Positions 20,040-29,751 of a DNA stretch of 64,000 bases are shown in pieces. Position 1 is the first letter of the stretch; the number at the start of each line of letters is the position of its first letter. The position numbers and the translations under genes were made by a program. A model generated the notes under the pieces. It had not been told where the DNA came from. It searched no databases and saw nothing but the letters and a program-made list of their open reading frames with translations. The stretch lies in the NCBI GenBank assembly GCA_025362735.1, contig JANYFL010000043.1:41144-105143 (forward strand), in the 5' to 3' direction. Source of the stretch: Betaproteobacteria bacterium. GTDB lineage: Bacteria > Pseudomonadota > Gammaproteobacteria > Burkholderiales > Burkholderiaceae_D.

Positions 20040-20885
20040 ATGGGATACAAAACCCTATTGGTTCATCTGGACGGCAGCAAACATTGTGCTGAACGTGTGG
20101 CGGTGGCGGCGAAACTGGCGCAGGAACACGATGCCCATTTGGTCGGGCTTGCGCCAACGGGTGAAGCGGCGCTGCCGTATTGGGACGGGAGTTCGCAAGC
20201 CACCGCGATCATCATTGAAGTGCTGGATGCGTTGCAGAACAATGCCAGGACCGCCATGGCTGCTTTCGACCGGCAGGTCGTGCAAGCGGGTCTTGGGCGA
20301 CCGCATGAAGCGCGCCTCGACCGCAATGACGCGGGCATCGCAATGATCAGGCACGCGCGCTACAGTGACCTGGTGATTGTTGGTCAGCCCGATCCGGTAG
20401 AGGTTGAAAATGTGGCCCCCCCTCAATTGCCGGTTGAGGTCTTGCTGAACGCTGGCAAACCGGTCTTGATGATCCCGAAGCATGGGCATTTTGAGACGGT
20501 GGGTCGGCGCGTTCTCGTTGCCTGGGATGGCAGTCGTGAAGCCGCACGTGCCATTACCGATGCCATGCCGTTTCTGAAGCGGGCGGACCGGGTGGTGGTT
20601 CTGGTGATCAATCCTGAGTACGGAGAGGATGGCTCGAAACATGGTCAAGAGCCGGGTGCGGACATCGCGCTATTTCTTGCTCGGCATGGGACCAAACCGG
20701 AGGTGCTGGTGAAGACCACCCATATTGGCATCACCCCGTCGATACTGACCGTGGCAAGTGAGCTTGCGGCCGATCTGATCGTGATGGGTGGTTATGGTCA
20801 CACGCGTCTGCGTGAGTTCGTCGCGGGAGGCACAACCCGGTCGATGCTCAATGCGATGGCAGTGCCGGTACTGATGTCGCATTGA
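20040..20885 (+). CDS. Universal stress protein, two UspA domains
   Basis: A 281-aa protein made of two UspA domains: residues 1-145 (MGYKTLLVHLDGSKHC) and 155-281 (RRVLVAWDGSREAARAI, with the nucleotide-binding end VMGGYGHTRLREFVAGG-TTRSML). The ATP-binding G-2x-G-9x-G pattern is present in the second domain. GAGGAG at 20026-20031 fixes the start at 20040 rather than the earlier ATG of the frame. FNR-type boxes upstream suggest induction under low oxygen. Confidence 0.92.
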   Translation: MGYKTLLVHLDGSKHCAERVAVAAKLAQEHDAHLVGLAPTGEAALPYWDGSSQATAIIIEVLDALQNNARTAMAAFDRQVVQAGLGRPHEARLDRNDAGIAMIRHARYSDLVIVGQPDPVEVENVAPPQLPVEVLLNAGKPVLMIPKHGHFETVGRRVLVAWDGSREAARAITDAMPFLKRADRVVVLVINPEYGEDGSKHGQEPGADIALFLARHGTKPEVLVKTTHIGITPSILTVASELAADLIVMGGYGHTRLREFVAGGTTRSMLNAMAVPVLMSH

Positions 20886-20923
20886 GCGACCCGCATGGCT
20901 TACTTGATGGCTTATTACAGGGC

Positions 20924-22180
20924 TTATGACAAGGGCAGTGGGATCGTGATGTGCTTGTGATAGCGCCGCGCGATAAACCAGAGCGCGCCACCTAACAGCG
21001 CGAAGCTGAACTGTCCGGCGGCAATCCAGAGGGGCGAAGTATTAAGCAGCGGAGAAACAATCCCCGCGACTGCGGCGGAGACCAGCAACTGCAGGAAGGC
21101 ATGGCAGGACGACACGATGCCGCGCACATCGGGAAACAGGTCCAGCACAATCAACGTTGCGGCTGGCCCGGCGAGAGACATGCCAGCGCCATAAAAAAAC
21201 AATGGGATCAGTGACCAGGGGATCGCCGCCGCAAACGCGGCGTGGTAGCTCATATTGAACAGACTTGCTACGGTCATTAGCGCCAAACCAAAGAACACCT
21301 GCCGTGTGGGGCGAATGCGACCGGCGAGTCGGTTGGACAAAACAGAACCTGAAAAAATGCCGGAAATCAGCGGGATGAACAGCCATCCGAATTGATGCGG
21401 GCCAAGATGCAGATGTTCAATGATCAGAACGGGTGCAGAGGAAATATAGAGAAACATGCCGCCGCCGCAGAGGGCGAGGCTGGTCGCATACAGCAAAAAG
21501 CGCAGCGAACGCAGCACGCTGGTGTAGTTGTGCCAAAGCGAGCGGGCATTGAAGGGTGCGCGCGCCTCGGGAGGCAGGGTTTCGGGCAGATTGCGCCACG
21601 AGTAAATCAGCAAAATGGCTGAATAACTGAACAGGAACAGAAAAATACAGCGCCAGTTCAGCAGGCTGACAATCCAGCCGCCCAGGACGGGTCCGATAGC
21701 CGGGGCGATGGCAAAAATCATCGTGACCAGCGACAACAGCCGCTGCGCAGCCGGGCCATCGTACAGATCGCGGATCATGGCGCGGCCGACCACTGAGCCG
21801 GCGCCCGCACTCAGGCCTTGCAGAATGCGGAAGGCCCACAGATATTCGATGGAATGCGAAGCCGCGCAGCCGAGCGAGGCGACGGTAAAGACGAACAGGG
21901 TCGTAATGAGGACGTTGCGGCGGCCAAACGCATCGGACAGGGCGCCATGCCACAGTGACATACCGGCAAAAGCCAGCATGAAAAAGGTCAGGGTTTGCTG
22001 TACGGCAAGGGCGGGGGTGTTCAGCGAGCGTTCAATCTCCGGAAAGGCGGGCAGATAAGTGTCGATCGAGAACGCGCCCAGCATCGTGATTGCCGCGAGC
22101 GTGGTGGCCAGGGCAAATGCGCTGATTGCGGGCGTAGAGCGGCCCGATGTGGGGATTTCTGGGGGAGTGGGTAGTGACAA
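20924..22180 (-). CDS. MFS multidrug transporter, Bcr/CflA family
   Basis: A 418-aa 12-TM exporter. The first TM carries the Bcr/CflA signature SIDTYLPAFPEI, followed by LWHGALSDAFGRRNVL (motif A) and the motif C region IFAIAPAIGPVLGGWI. Homologues export bicyclomycin, chloramphenicol, sulfonamides or Cys; the substrate here is unknown. It is a single gene reading away from tRNA-Arg, whose 3' end is 16 bp upstream of its ATG. Confidence 0.9.
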   Translation of the reverse strand: MSLPTPPEIPTSGRSTPAISAFALATTLAAITMLGAFSIDTYLPAFPEIERSLNTPALAVQQTLTFFMLAFAGMSLWHGALSDAFGRRNVLITTLFVFTVASLGCAASHSIEYLWAFRILQGLSAGAGSVVGRAMIRDLYDGPAAQRLLSLVTMIFAIAPAIGPVLGGWIVSLLNWRCIFLFLFSYSAILLIYSWRNLPETLPPEARAPFNARSLWHNYTSVLRSLRFLLYATSLALCGGGMFLYISSAPVLIIEHLHLGPHQFGWLFIPLISGIFSGSVLSNRLAGRIRPTRQVFFGLALMTVASLFNMSYHAAFAAAIPWSLIPLFFYGAGMSLAGPAATLIVLDLFPDVRGIVSSCHAFLQLLVSAAVAGIVSPLLNTSPLWIAAGQFSFALLGGALWFIARRYHKHITIPLPLS

Positions 22181-22196
22181 AAGAAATGGCCTGAGT

Positions 22197-22271
22197 TGGT
22201 GCGACCGGCAAGAATCGAACTTGCGACTAGGCCTTCGGAGGGCCCAATGATATCCACTTCACCACGGTCGC
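22197..22271 (-). tRNA. tRNA-Arg (anticodon CCG)
   Basis: A full cloverleaf on the minus strand: acceptor GCGACCG/CGGTCGC, D stem GTGA/TCAT, anticodon stem GGGCC/GGCCT with loop CTCCGAA (anticodon CCG, reading CGG codons), and T stem GCAAG/CTTGC around TTCGATT. Discriminator A and the CCA end are encoded (75 nt in all). Confidence 0.93.
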
Positions 22272-22386
22272 GGTGAGGCCCGAATTTTAGCACCCAGGGG
22301 CCTTGGCTCACGGGCGGCCAATACTGGAAAGCCCTGATTGAGGTCGTTTCCGGCTCCTTGCTATGCCAAAATCATTACTTTGACGC

Positions 22387-22392
22387 TATAAT
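22387..22392 (+). promoter_or_regulatory. Candidate -10 box for the cytochrome c gene
   Basis: A perfect TATAAT 79 bp before the ATG. No good -35 stands at 16-18 bp; an alternative pairing is TTGACG at 22380 with TGTATA at 22405, with a long 19-bp spacer. Confidence 0.35.
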
Positions 22393-22470
22393 TCGCGCGC
22401 AAAGTGTATAAAACAGGCATATAAAAACGGCATTCAATGCCTCCCAGCCGACGAAGTCCAAGGAAAAATA

Positions 22471-23034
22471 ATGAGCGACCCGCACGACGATCACGACACT
22501 CCGATCAAGACTCCCAAACAACTAATTACCACCGTGATACTGGCCTTCATTGTGCCGATCATTGTCATTGTTCTGTTGGTCAAGTTTGTTGTATCCAATC
22601 CGCTGAGCGGTGCGGGTAGTTCGGCCATGACGCCTGAGGCTGTTGCGGCGCGGATTGCACCGGTGGCGCAACTGACTCTGGTGGATGCCAATGCACCCAA
22701 GGTTTTGAAAAGCGGCGAAGACGTTTACAAGGAAACCTGTACCACTTGCCACGGCATGGGCATTGGCGGTGCGCCCAAGTTTGGCGATGTGGCTTTGTGG
22801 GCGCCGCGTATCAAACAGGGCGCTGACACGCTGTATGAGCACGCCCTCAAGGGCTTCACGGGCAAGGGTGGCATGATGCCAGCCAAGGGCGGCAATACCG
22901 ATCTGGATGATCTGGAAGTGGAACGCGCGGTGGTCTATATGGCCAACGGCAGCGGCGCCAAGTTCAAGGAACCCGCAGCACCAGCACCGGCCAAGACGGC
23001 TGATGCCGGAGCGGCTGCACCTGCAGCAAAGTAA
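22471..23034 (+). CDS. Membrane-anchored cytochrome c (c5 family)
   Basis: A 187-aa protein with an N-terminal TM anchor (residues 18-42, LITTVILAFIVPIIVIVLLV), a periplasmic monohaem domain and a Pro/Ala-rich tail. The haem motif is CTTCH (residues 91-95), and the distal Met is probably in KGGMMPAKGG. The cytochrome c5 family carries electrons in the periplasm to terminal oxidases or reductases. It is monocistronic, ending in a strong terminator. Confidence 0.9.
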   Translation: MSDPHDDHDTPIKTPKQLITTVILAFIVPIIVIVLLVKFVVSNPLSGAGSSAMTPEAVAARIAPVAQLTLVDANAPKVLKSGEDVYKETCTTCHGMGIGGAPKFGDVALWAPRIKQGADTLYEHALKGFTGKGGMMPAKGGNTDLDDLEVERAVVYMANGSGAKFKEPAAPAPAKTADAGAAAPAAK

Positions 23035-23052
23035 ATTGGATTGAATACGGAA

Positions 23053-23076
23053 AAGGCGGCTTTGGCCGCCTTTTTT
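23053..23076 (+). terminator. Rho-independent terminator after cytochrome c
   Basis: AAGGCGGC-TTTG-GCCGCC followed by TTTTTT, beginning 19 bp after the stop codon; a textbook intrinsic terminator. Confidence 0.92.
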
Positions 23077-23086
23077 ACTTCTGTAC

Positions 23087-23180
23087 TGTCATCCTGAACG
23101 CAGTGAAGGATCTCAGGTCATGATGGTTACGACTGGCTGAAATCAAACACCTGAGATCCTTCACTGCGTTCAGGATGACA
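23087..23180. repeat. Intergenic palindromic repeat, family B, copy 1
   Basis: Perfect 32-bp inverted arms (23087-23118 and 23149-23180, beginning TGTCATCCTGAACGCAGTGA) separated by 30 bp. Related copies lie at 27043, 36640 and 52124. The element ends two bases before the AGGAG of the following esterase gene. Confidence 0.9.
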
Positions 23181-23191
23181 TAGGAGAAACC

Positions 23192-24298
23192 ATGCCGATC
23201 AAACGCGCAAGCTGGCCACAAGGCCGCGTCGTTGTACTTGAACATACATCGAAAGTTTTGCTCGGCAACGCGCTAGGTGATCCGCATGTGCGTCCATTGC
23301 ATGTCTGGCTACCGCCGCAATACGATCTCAAAAAGTTTGCCGCGACGCGTTTTCCGGTGCTGTTCGATCTGGTGGGTTTTACCGGCACCGGGATGTCGCA
23401 TACCAACTGGAAAAACTTTGGCGAGAACTTGCCCGAGCGTGCCGCCCGTTTGATTCACGAAAAGAAATTGGGTCCGGTGATTCTGGTGTTTCCGGATTGC
23501 TTCACCGCGCTGGGTGGTAATCAGTACATCAACTCCTCGGCCATCGGCAACTATGCGGATTATCTGACGCAAGAACTGATTCCCTTTGTTGATGCCAATT
23601 TCCGTACGCTGGCCTCACGCGAACATCGGGGCTGTTTTGGCAAGAGTTCGGGAGGCTATGGCGCAATTGTGCATGGCATGAAATACGCGAAGTACTGGGG
23701 CGCGGTCGCCGATCACTCAGGCGATGCCTACTTTGATTTTGTTTATCGGAGCGACTGGCCGAATACCTTGAACCAGTTGCAAAAGTACGCGCAATCCAAG
23801 CGTGAGGAGGGCGCGATTAATGTGCTCAAGCTGGAGAAGAAATGCGCCGATGGTTTTGATGACGGTCGCGTCAAAAACTTTCTCGAAAGCTTCTGGAAAA
23901 AATCCAAAAGCTCAGGTACGGAAGGCCATGTGTTGATGATGCTTGCGATGGCAGCGAGTTACGACCCTGACCCCCAAGCACCGAACGGCTTCAGGTTGCC
24001 GTTCAATCTTGAAACAGGGGAGATCATCGAGACGCGCTGGAAGCAGTGGTTGAAACATGACCCGATTCACATGGCGGACAAACACGTGAAGGCGCTGCGT
24101 TCACTCAAAGGGATTTTCATCGACTGTGGCTGGGCGGATCAGTACCAGATCCACTATGGGTCCCGGATTCTGTCGAAGAAACTTGCGCAACTGGGGGTCG
24201 ATCACGTCTACGAAGAATTCAACGACAACCATTCCGACATTGATTACCGCATGGACCGCAGCCTGCCTTATCTGGTCAAGGTGCTGCGGCCCAAGTAA
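23192..24298 (+). CDS. Putative esterase (esterase D / alpha-beta hydrolase)
   Basis: A 368-aa protein of the putative-esterase family (PF00756 type). It shows FPVLFDLVGFTGTG, then ILVFPDCFTALGGNQYINS, the nucleophile elbow GKSSGGYGA (Ser near residue 153) and the catalytic His candidate in NDNHSDIDYR near the C-terminus. No signal peptide is visible, so it is probably cytosolic. The AGGAGA site abuts family B repeat copy 1. The substrate cannot be read from the sequence. Confidence 0.85.
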   Translation: MPIKRASWPQGRVVVLEHTSKVLLGNALGDPHVRPLHVWLPPQYDLKKFAATRFPVLFDLVGFTGTGMSHTNWKNFGENLPERAARLIHEKKLGPVILVFPDCFTALGGNQYINSSAIGNYADYLTQELIPFVDANFRTLASREHRGCFGKSSGGYGAIVHGMKYAKYWGAVADHSGDAYFDFVYRSDWPNTLNQLQKYAQSKREEGAINVLKLEKKCADGFDDGRVKNFLESFWKKSKSSGTEGHVLMMLAMAASYDPDPQAPNGFRLPFNLETGEIIETRWKQWLKHDPIHMADKHVKALRSLKGIFIDCGWADQYQIHYGSRILSKKLAQLGVDHVYEEFNDNHSDIDYRMDRSLPYLVKVLRPK

Positions 24299-24309
24299 CT
24301 CAACTCCAA

Positions 24310-24774
24310 TTAGTCACGTCCCTTGCCGTTACCATGACCGTTGCCGTGACCATTTCCACGATGGTCATCGCGGTCGTCACGTCGGTCATCTCTGCGGTCG
24401 TCGCGACGATCATCCCGTCGATCACCACGATCCTGATGCCGTTCGCGATAATGCGGTACATAGACGTTGTTGTACCAACTATCCTGCACGAAATAGACCG
24501 GACGTCCGCAAGCGTCGTAACGGCCACAGTATTGACGCCACTTCTTGGCCTGCCCTGGAGGCACATGCAGATACAAGGGTTCACGAACAGCGCCGTAAGG
24601 CACGCGTTCAATGACCATGGGCTGAGCATAGAGCAGTTGCGGTCTGGGCACATCACCGATATCGATCTGGCCATAAAAACCAGGCTGACCGACACTGATT
24701 GAAACTCCGACATCAGCAGCCAGCGCGGCACTGGTGGCCGTAAACAAAGCAGCTGCGATCAAAATGCGTTTCAT
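24310..24774 (-). CDS. Small exported protein with DDRR and GNGH tandem repeats
   Basis: A 154-aa protein: a signal peptide (MKRILIAAALFTATSAALA, cleavage at ALA-AD), a ~95-residue globular part (PGQAKKWRQYCGRYDACGRPVYFVQ with two Cys), then low-complexity tails of (D-D-R-R)n and (G-N-G-H)n. The globular part resembles small exported proteins found across Burkholderiales with no known function. The tails would bind polyanions or metal, which is inference only. Confidence 0.75.
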   Translation of the reverse strand: MKRILIAAALFTATSAALAADVGVSISVGQPGFYGQIDIGDVPRPQLLYAQPMVIERVPYGAVREPLYLHVPPGQAKKWRQYCGRYDACGRPVYFVQDSWYNNVYVPHYRERHQDRGDRRDDRRDDRRDDRRDDRDDHRGNGHGNGHGNGKGRD

Positions 24775-24925
24775 ATTAAGACTCCTTTTGTATGGTGGGC
24801 GTTGTTGATCATAAAACCAATGTTTGGAACGCCATATGTGTAGGATGCACGGGCTGGCGTTTGGTTTCTGTAGGAATAATCCTGTTTATCCGTCAGACAA
24901 ATGAGGAAGGGCGCTCCACTGCGGA

Positions 24926-26929
24926 TCAGGCGATGCGCGGCTTGGCGAGTAAAGCTTTAAGGTTGCTGAGCCGGTCCTGCGGCGAGATTTTTTCTTCCGG
25001 CATTTCCTTCGCCGCCTGAGCGAGCCCGAGTTCGGCGATGAAGCGCGAAGGTTCGCGGGTTTCAAAATCACGAGCGCGTTTCCGTTTTTTGCACCAACTG
25101 ATTTGCAGACTGCGCTGGGCACGTGTGACGCCAACATACATCAGGCGGCGCTCTTCTTCGATGCGTGAGGCAATGGCGGCGGCTTCATCATCTTCGCTCC
25201 CTTTGTGCGGCAACAAGCCTTCTTCGACACCGACCAGAAAAACGTGCGGGAACTCCAGGCCCTTGGCCGCGTGCAGGGTCGAAAGCCGAACGGCATCGAC
25301 GTCCTGTTCCTTGCCATCGAGCATCGTCAGCAGTGCAACCGACTGGGTCAATTCGATCAGCGTTTTGCCCTCCTCTTCGCCCTTCTTCTTGAGCCAGTTG
25401 GTGAAGTCGAGCACGTTTTGCCATTTAGTTTGGGCGCTGCGCTCGTCTTCGCTGTCGAAGAGATGGGCTTCATAACCGATTGCTCTTACGAGATCATCCA
25501 GTACCTGTCCGGCGGGTTCCTTTTTGGCGCGATATTCGATGCGGTTGATGAAAGCGGTGAACTCGTTGATCGGCTGAAATTGGCGCGCTTGCACTTTGTG
25601 GGCGAAGCTGGATTCGCAGGCGGCTTCGAACAACGAGACATGACGCTGCCCCGCGTAACCGCCGAGTGCTTCGAGTGTGGCGGCGCCGACACCGCGCTTG
25701 GGTGTAGTAATCGCGCGAATGAACGCCGGGTCGTCGTCGGCATTGGCGATCAGGCGCAGCCAGGCACACAAATCCTTGATCTCGGCACGATCAAAAAACG
25801 ATTGCCCGCCGGAGAGCACGTAAGGGATTTTTTCCTTGCGCAGCGCCTGTTCGATTACGCGCGCTTGATGATTGCCGCGATACAGCACGGCGTAATCAGC
25901 AAACTTGCCACGCCGCTCGAACTTGTGCGCCGACAACTGAATCACGATGGACTCGGCCTCGTGTTCTTCATCGTTCATCGGCGTCACGACGATGTTGTCG
26001 CCCGGCCCATGTTCGCTCCAGAGTTTTTTCTCGAACAGTTTGGGGTTGTGCGTAATCAATGCGTTGGCCGCGTTAAGAATGCGGCCAGTCGAGCGGTAAT
26101 TCTGTTCGAGCTTGATCAGTTTGAGATTCGGATAATCAAGCGAGAGCTGCTTGAGGTTGTCCAGGGTCGCGCCGCGCCATGCGTAGATGGCCTGATCATC
26201 GTCACCGACGGCCGTGAATGCTGCGCGTGGTCCGACGAGTTGCTTGAGCAGGGCGTATTGGCAAGCATTGGTGTCCTGCACCTCGTCGACCAGCAGATAA
26301 CGCAGACGCGACTGCCAGCGATACAGCACTTCATGGTTCGCACTGAACAACTCAACTGGCTTGCCGATCAGGTCATCGAAGTCCACGGCCTGATAGGCCT
26401 TGAGCGTGGCAGCGTAACTGCGATAGATGCGCGCGGCCTGGGCTTCGTCTTCATTCGCTGCGATATCAACCGCAGCATCGGATGTGACCAGCGCATTTTT
26501 CCAGAGCGAAATGCGGTTCTGGATGCGACGCGTGACTTGCTTGTCAGTCGTCGCACATAGATCCTGCACGATGCTGAAGCTGTCGCTGGAATCGAGAATC
26601 GAGAACTGCGGCTTCAGGCCCAGATGTGCTGCTTCCTGCCGCAGAATTTGCACGCCGAGTGCGTGAAAGGTGCAGACGGTTACCGCTTTGGCTTGTTTCG
26701 CGTCGATCAGACTCGCGACGCGTTCCTGCATTTCCTTTGCCGCCTTGTTGGTGAAGGTCAACGCGGCAATCTGTTTGGCTTCATAGCCGCCGTGTGCGAT
26801 CAGATGCGCGATTTTGTGTGTGATGACACGCGTCTTGCCACTACCCGCTCCGGCCAGCACCAGACACGGCCCGTCAAGATGACGAACGGCTTCGCGTTGC
26901 GGTTCATTAAGAGGAGGGGATGAAGACAT
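24926..26929 (-). CDS. rep: ATP-dependent DNA helicase Rep
   Basis: A superfamily 1A helicase of 667 aa, the length of Rep rather than UvrD (~720). Motifs in order: Q-motif LNEPQREAV, Walker A GAGSGKTRVI, TFTNKAAKEM (Ia), DEVQDTN (II), GDDDQAIYAWRGA (III), QNYRST (IV), STLHAAKGLEFPHVFLVG (V) and VGVTRAQRSL (VI). It unwinds 3'-5' and helps forks past obstacles. Monocistronic; htpX follows on the same strand after nested repeats. Confidence 0.93.
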   Translation of the reverse strand: MSSSPPLNEPQREAVRHLDGPCLVLAGAGSGKTRVITHKIAHLIAHGGYEAKQIAALTFTNKAAKEMQERVASLIDAKQAKAVTVCTFHALGVQILRQEAAHLGLKPQFSILDSSDSFSIVQDLCATTDKQVTRRIQNRISLWKNALVTSDAAVDIAANEDEAQAARIYRSYAATLKAYQAVDFDDLIGKPVELFSANHEVLYRWQSRLRYLLVDEVQDTNACQYALLKQLVGPRAAFTAVGDDDQAIYAWRGATLDNLKQLSLDYPNLKLIKLEQNYRSTGRILNAANALITHNPKLFEKKLWSEHGPGDNIVVTPMNDEEHEAESIVIQLSAHKFERRGKFADYAVLYRGNHQARVIEQALRKEKIPYVLSGGQSFFDRAEIKDLCAWLRLIANADDDPAFIRAITTPKRGVGAATLEALGGYAGQRHVSLFEAACESSFAHKVQARQFQPINEFTAFINRIEYRAKKEPAGQVLDDLVRAIGYEAHLFDSEDERSAQTKWQNVLDFTNWLKKKGEEEGKTLIELTQSVALLTMLDGKEQDVDAVRLSTLHAAKGLEFPHVFLVGVEEGLLPHKGSEDDEAAAIASRIEEERRLMYVGVTRAQRSLQISWCKKRKRARDFETREPSRFIAELGLAQAAKEMPEEKISPQDRLSNLKALLAKPRIA

Positions 26930-26997
26930 GCGACCTTGAGGCGGGACGGCGTAGCAAAAATGCTTTCCATCCGAGAGGGCGCGATTCTAGCAAAAGC

Positions 26998-27166
26998 TTT
27001 CGACGCAGAGGCGCCGAGGACGCAGAGAAAATCAATGAAGCTTGTCATCCTGAGCGCAGCGAAGGATCTCAGGTGCAACATCACTGCCGGAAGTCATTGA
27101 ACACCTGAGATCCTTCGCTGCGCTCAGGATGACAAAGTTAAGGATACTCGGAGTCCTCTGCGTCGA
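26998..27166. repeat. CACAGAG-type repeat (family C, copy 1) interrupted by family B
   Basis: Outer arms TCGACGCAGAGG..CCGAG (26999-27022) and CTCGGAGTCCTCTGCGTCGA (27147-27166) are inverted and flank family B copy 2. The B element appears to have landed inside the C element. Confidence 0.6.
27043..27134. repeat. Intergenic palindromic repeat, family B, copy 2
   Basis: Arms beginning TGTCATCCTGAGCGCAGCGA and its inverse, about 32 bp each, with a ~28-bp spacer. It is nested in a family C repeat between htpX and rep. Confidence 0.9.
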
Positions 27167-27176
27167 CATCAGTCAC

Positions 27177-28037
27177 TCAAACTGCATAAGCCCCCGTCCG
27201 CGCCATTTCCATCAAGCGTGCAACCCGTTCTTCGGTTGCGGGGTGAGTGGAAAATAGTCCAGCCATGCCGCGACCAGACAATGGGTTCATGATCATCATC
27301 TGCGCCGTTTCCGGGTGTGCTTCAGTCGTCGGCAGTGGCGTGCCCTTGGCGTAACGATGAATCTTTTCAAGAGCGGACGCCAAGGCTTCAGGGTCGCCGG
27401 AAATCTCGGCGCCGCCGCGATCAGCCTCGTATTCACGGGCACGCGAGATCGCCATCTGAATCAGACCGGCAGCGAGTGGTGCAAGCAGCATCACCGCAAT
27501 GCTGACAATCGGATTGACAGGACGGCCTTCGTTATCGCGCCCACCGAAAAACATCGCAAAGTTGGCGATGGCTGAAATGGCACCAGCCATGGTTGCGGAG
27601 ATGGTGGAAATCAAAATATCGCGATGTTTCACATGGGTTAATTCGTGCGCCATCACGCCGCGCAGTTCACGCTGTGATAGCACGCGCAGAATGCCGGTGG
27701 TCGCAGCGACAGCGGCGTGCTCGGGATTACGGCCGGTGGCAAATGCGTTTGGCGCATCTTCATTGATGAGATAGACGCGTGGCATGGGCAGTTCGGCCCG
27801 TTGCGCCAGTTCCTTGACCATGTTGTAGAAATCAGGCGCAGTCGAGGCATCGACTTCCTGCGCGTTGTACATTTTCAGCACCAGCTTGTCGGAAAACCAG
27901 TAACTGAAAAAATTCATTGCCAGCGCGAACACCAGCGCGATCAACATGCCGCTTTCCCCGCCGAGAGCGCCACCGATGACGATGAACAAGCCAGTAATGG
28001 CGGCCATCAGCACAAAGGTTTTCACCCAATTAAACAT
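27177..28037 (-). CDS. htpX: Protease HtpX
   Basis: A 286-aa inner-membrane zinc metalloprotease (M48) that degrades misfolded membrane proteins. TM segments lie at 5-25, 29-48 and ~150-210. The zinc motif is HELTH (~residues 130-134), with the third ligand in [12 protein letters not shown]. Close in length to E. coli HtpX (293 aa). It lies downstream of fmt on the same strand. Confidence 0.95.
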   Translation of the reverse strand: MFNWVKTFVLMAAITGLFIVIGGALGGESGMLIALVFALAMNFFSYWFSDKLVLKMYNAQEVDASTAPDFYNMVKELAQRAELPMPRVYLINEDAPNAFATGRNPEHAAVAATTGILRVLSQRELRGVMAHELTHVKHRDILISTISATMAGAISAIANFAMFFGGRDNEGRPVNPIVSIAVMLLAPLAAGLIQMAISRAREYEADRGGAEISGDPEALASALEKIHRYAKGTPLPTTEAHPETAQMMIMNPLSGRGMAGLFSTHPATEERVARLMEMARTGAYAV

Positions 28038-28104
28038 GACGCAACCTTTCGTTCAAAGCAGACCGCTTGTCTGCCCTCTTAAGATGCGTCCCATGCGGAA
28101 AAAT

Positions 28105-29058
28105 TCAATCGAAATGTTCCCCGGCTTGCAGCGGGTAGCCTGCGAGGAATTGGGCGACGGGTAGGCGCCTGGCTCCAGGCTTTTGCAATTCGGTGAGTTT
28201 GAGCAGCCCATTGCCGGTATTGATGACAACACCGTCTGGTGTGGCAGAGAGGATGGTGCCCGGCTTGCCGGGAACGCTGGTTGACGAAACTTCAGCTTTC
28301 CAGATTTTCAATAAAGTTTTGCCATGCTGAACGGTACAACCGGGAAAGGGATCAAAGGCGCGAATCTGGTTGGCGAGCTCGCTTGCTGAACGAGTGAAAT
28401 CGAGTGCAGCTTCATCTTTGCTGATTTTGCTGGCGTAGGTGACGCCTTCGCTCGGCTGCGCTTGCGGCGGCAAGTTTGAATTTTGCAGACGCGGCAAAAC
28501 ATCCACAATTAACTTCCCGCCCAATGTGGCAAGCGCATCATGAAGCGTTGCGGTGGTTGCATCGGATGTGATTGGCAGCGCTGCTTTCAGCAACATCGGC
28601 CCGGTGTCCAGTCCCGCATCCATTTGCATGATGGTGATGCCGGTTTCGGTGTCACCGGCTTCGATGGCCCGATGAATCGGGGCGGCGCCGCGCCAACGCG
28701 GAAGCAGGCTGGCGTGGATGTTGATGCAACCCAGTGGCGGAAGATCAAGCACCCATTGCGGCAGGATCAGGCCGTAGGCGGCCACGATGATGGCGTCGTG
28801 TGGCGTTGTTTGCAATAAAGCTTGGGCCGCGCGCGCATCGTCCGTATATTTGCCATCCAGCCGCAGGCTTTGAGGTTGCGCGACGGGAATATGGTGAGCC
28901 AGTGCAAATTGCTTGACCGGACTGGCTTGTAAATTCATGCCTCTGCCAGCAGGACGATCAGGTTGAGTGAGCACTAACACAACCTCATGCCCCGCCGTAT
29001 GCAGCGCTTCTAACGCCACTCGGGCGAATTCAGGGGTTCCGGCAAAGATAAGGCGCAT
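28105..29058 (-). CDS. fmt: Methionyl-tRNA formyltransferase
   Basis: Fmt (317 aa) formylates initiator Met-tRNA with 10-formyltetrahydrofolate. It has [18 protein letters not shown] at the N-terminus, [11 protein letters not shown], the catalytic block [17 protein letters not shown] and a C-terminal tRNA-binding domain from ~residue 205. It is 66 bp downstream of def on the same strand, the usual def-fmt pair. Confidence 0.96.
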   Translation of the reverse strand: MRLIFAGTPEFARVALEALHTAGHEVVLVLTQPDRPAGRGMNLQASPVKQFALAHHIPVAQPQSLRLDGKYTDDARAAQALLQTTPHDAIIVAAYGLILPQWVLDLPPLGCINIHASLLPRWRGAAPIHRAIEAGDTETGITIMQMDAGLDTGPMLLKAALPITSDATTATLHDALATLGGKLIVDVLPRLQNSNLPPQAQPSEGVTYASKISKDEAALDFTRSASELANQIRAFDPFPGCTVQHGKTLLKIWKAEVSSTSVPGKPGTILSATPDGVVINTGNGLLKLTELQKPGARRLPVAQFLAGYPLQAGEHFD

Positions 29059-29124
29059 TGCGTCATTTTAGGGCAAGCGCGCGGCGGGCATTTCGAGTGA
29101 CGCGGAATCAAGCACTGATAAAAA

Positions 29125-29631
29125 TCAGGCCGTTTCGCGTTCCAGTTTGCGCATTTTATTCTTGATGCGGGACTGTTTGAGCATCGATAGGTAGTCAACG
29201 AATACCTTGCCATTGAGGTGATCGATTTCATGCTGGATGCAAACGGCCAGCAATCCACGCGCTTCTATTTCGAAGGCGCGCCCCTTTTCGTCCAGCGCCC
29301 TGATCGTGACGCTTTCGGGGCGCGTAACTTTCTCGTAAATGTCTGGAACGGACAGGCAACCTTCCTCATTCAAGGTTTTAACCGGGCTGGCCGTTAACAC
29401 CTGTGGGTTGATAAAAACACGCAGCTGGTCCTTGGTTTCTGAGGTATCGATAACGATGACCCGCTCGTGGACATCAACCTGAGTGGCGGCCAGGCCCACG
29501 CCCGGTGCTGCGTACATGGTTTCGGCCATGTCCTTCACCAGCTTGCGGATGCGGTCGTCGACATGGGTGACCGGCTTCGCCACTTTTTTCAGGCGAGGAT
29601 CGGGATAATGCAGGATAGGTAGTAACGCCAT
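29125..29631 (-). CDS. def: Peptide deformylase
   Basis: Def (168 aa) removes the N-formyl group from nascent proteins. All three motifs are present: GVGLAATQ (~residues 45-52), EGCLS (~91-95) and HEIDH (~134-138), giving the Cys and two His metal ligands. It is divergent from the LysM gene. Confidence 0.97.
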   Translation of the reverse strand: MALLPILHYPDPRLKKVAKPVTHVDDRIRKLVKDMAETMYAAPGVGLAATQVDVHERVIVIDTSETKDQLRVFINPQVLTASPVKTLNEEGCLSVPDIYEKVTRPESVTIRALDEKGRAFEIEARGLLAVCIQHEIDHLNGKVFVDYLSMLKQSRIKNKMRKLERETA

Positions 29632-29751
29632 AACAACACTGATGCAAAGTAGAAACTGGGTGTAAATGGGTATAAGCCGAATAATTATTGCAGCATCAAG
29701 CCATTAGATGCACAATTTCACGCGATACAGAAACTCCAGGGAGTTGCCGGG

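Noticed and set aside
22197..22271. tRNA-Arg as an integration site
   Set aside because: No repeated tRNA end and no integrase were seen within the window.
23087..23180. Family B repeats as intrinsic terminators
   Set aside because: Arms are long but there is no U-run, copies also lie upstream of genes, and a true terminator already precedes copy 1.
24330..24420. Possible CRISPR-like direct repeats
   Set aside because: The units are 12-bp coding repeats (DDRR) without spacers; they belong to a secreted protein tail.
25205..26560. 451-codon open frame antisense to rep
   Set aside because: The opposite strand has all helicase motifs; this frame has no recognisable domain and reflects codon bias of rep.
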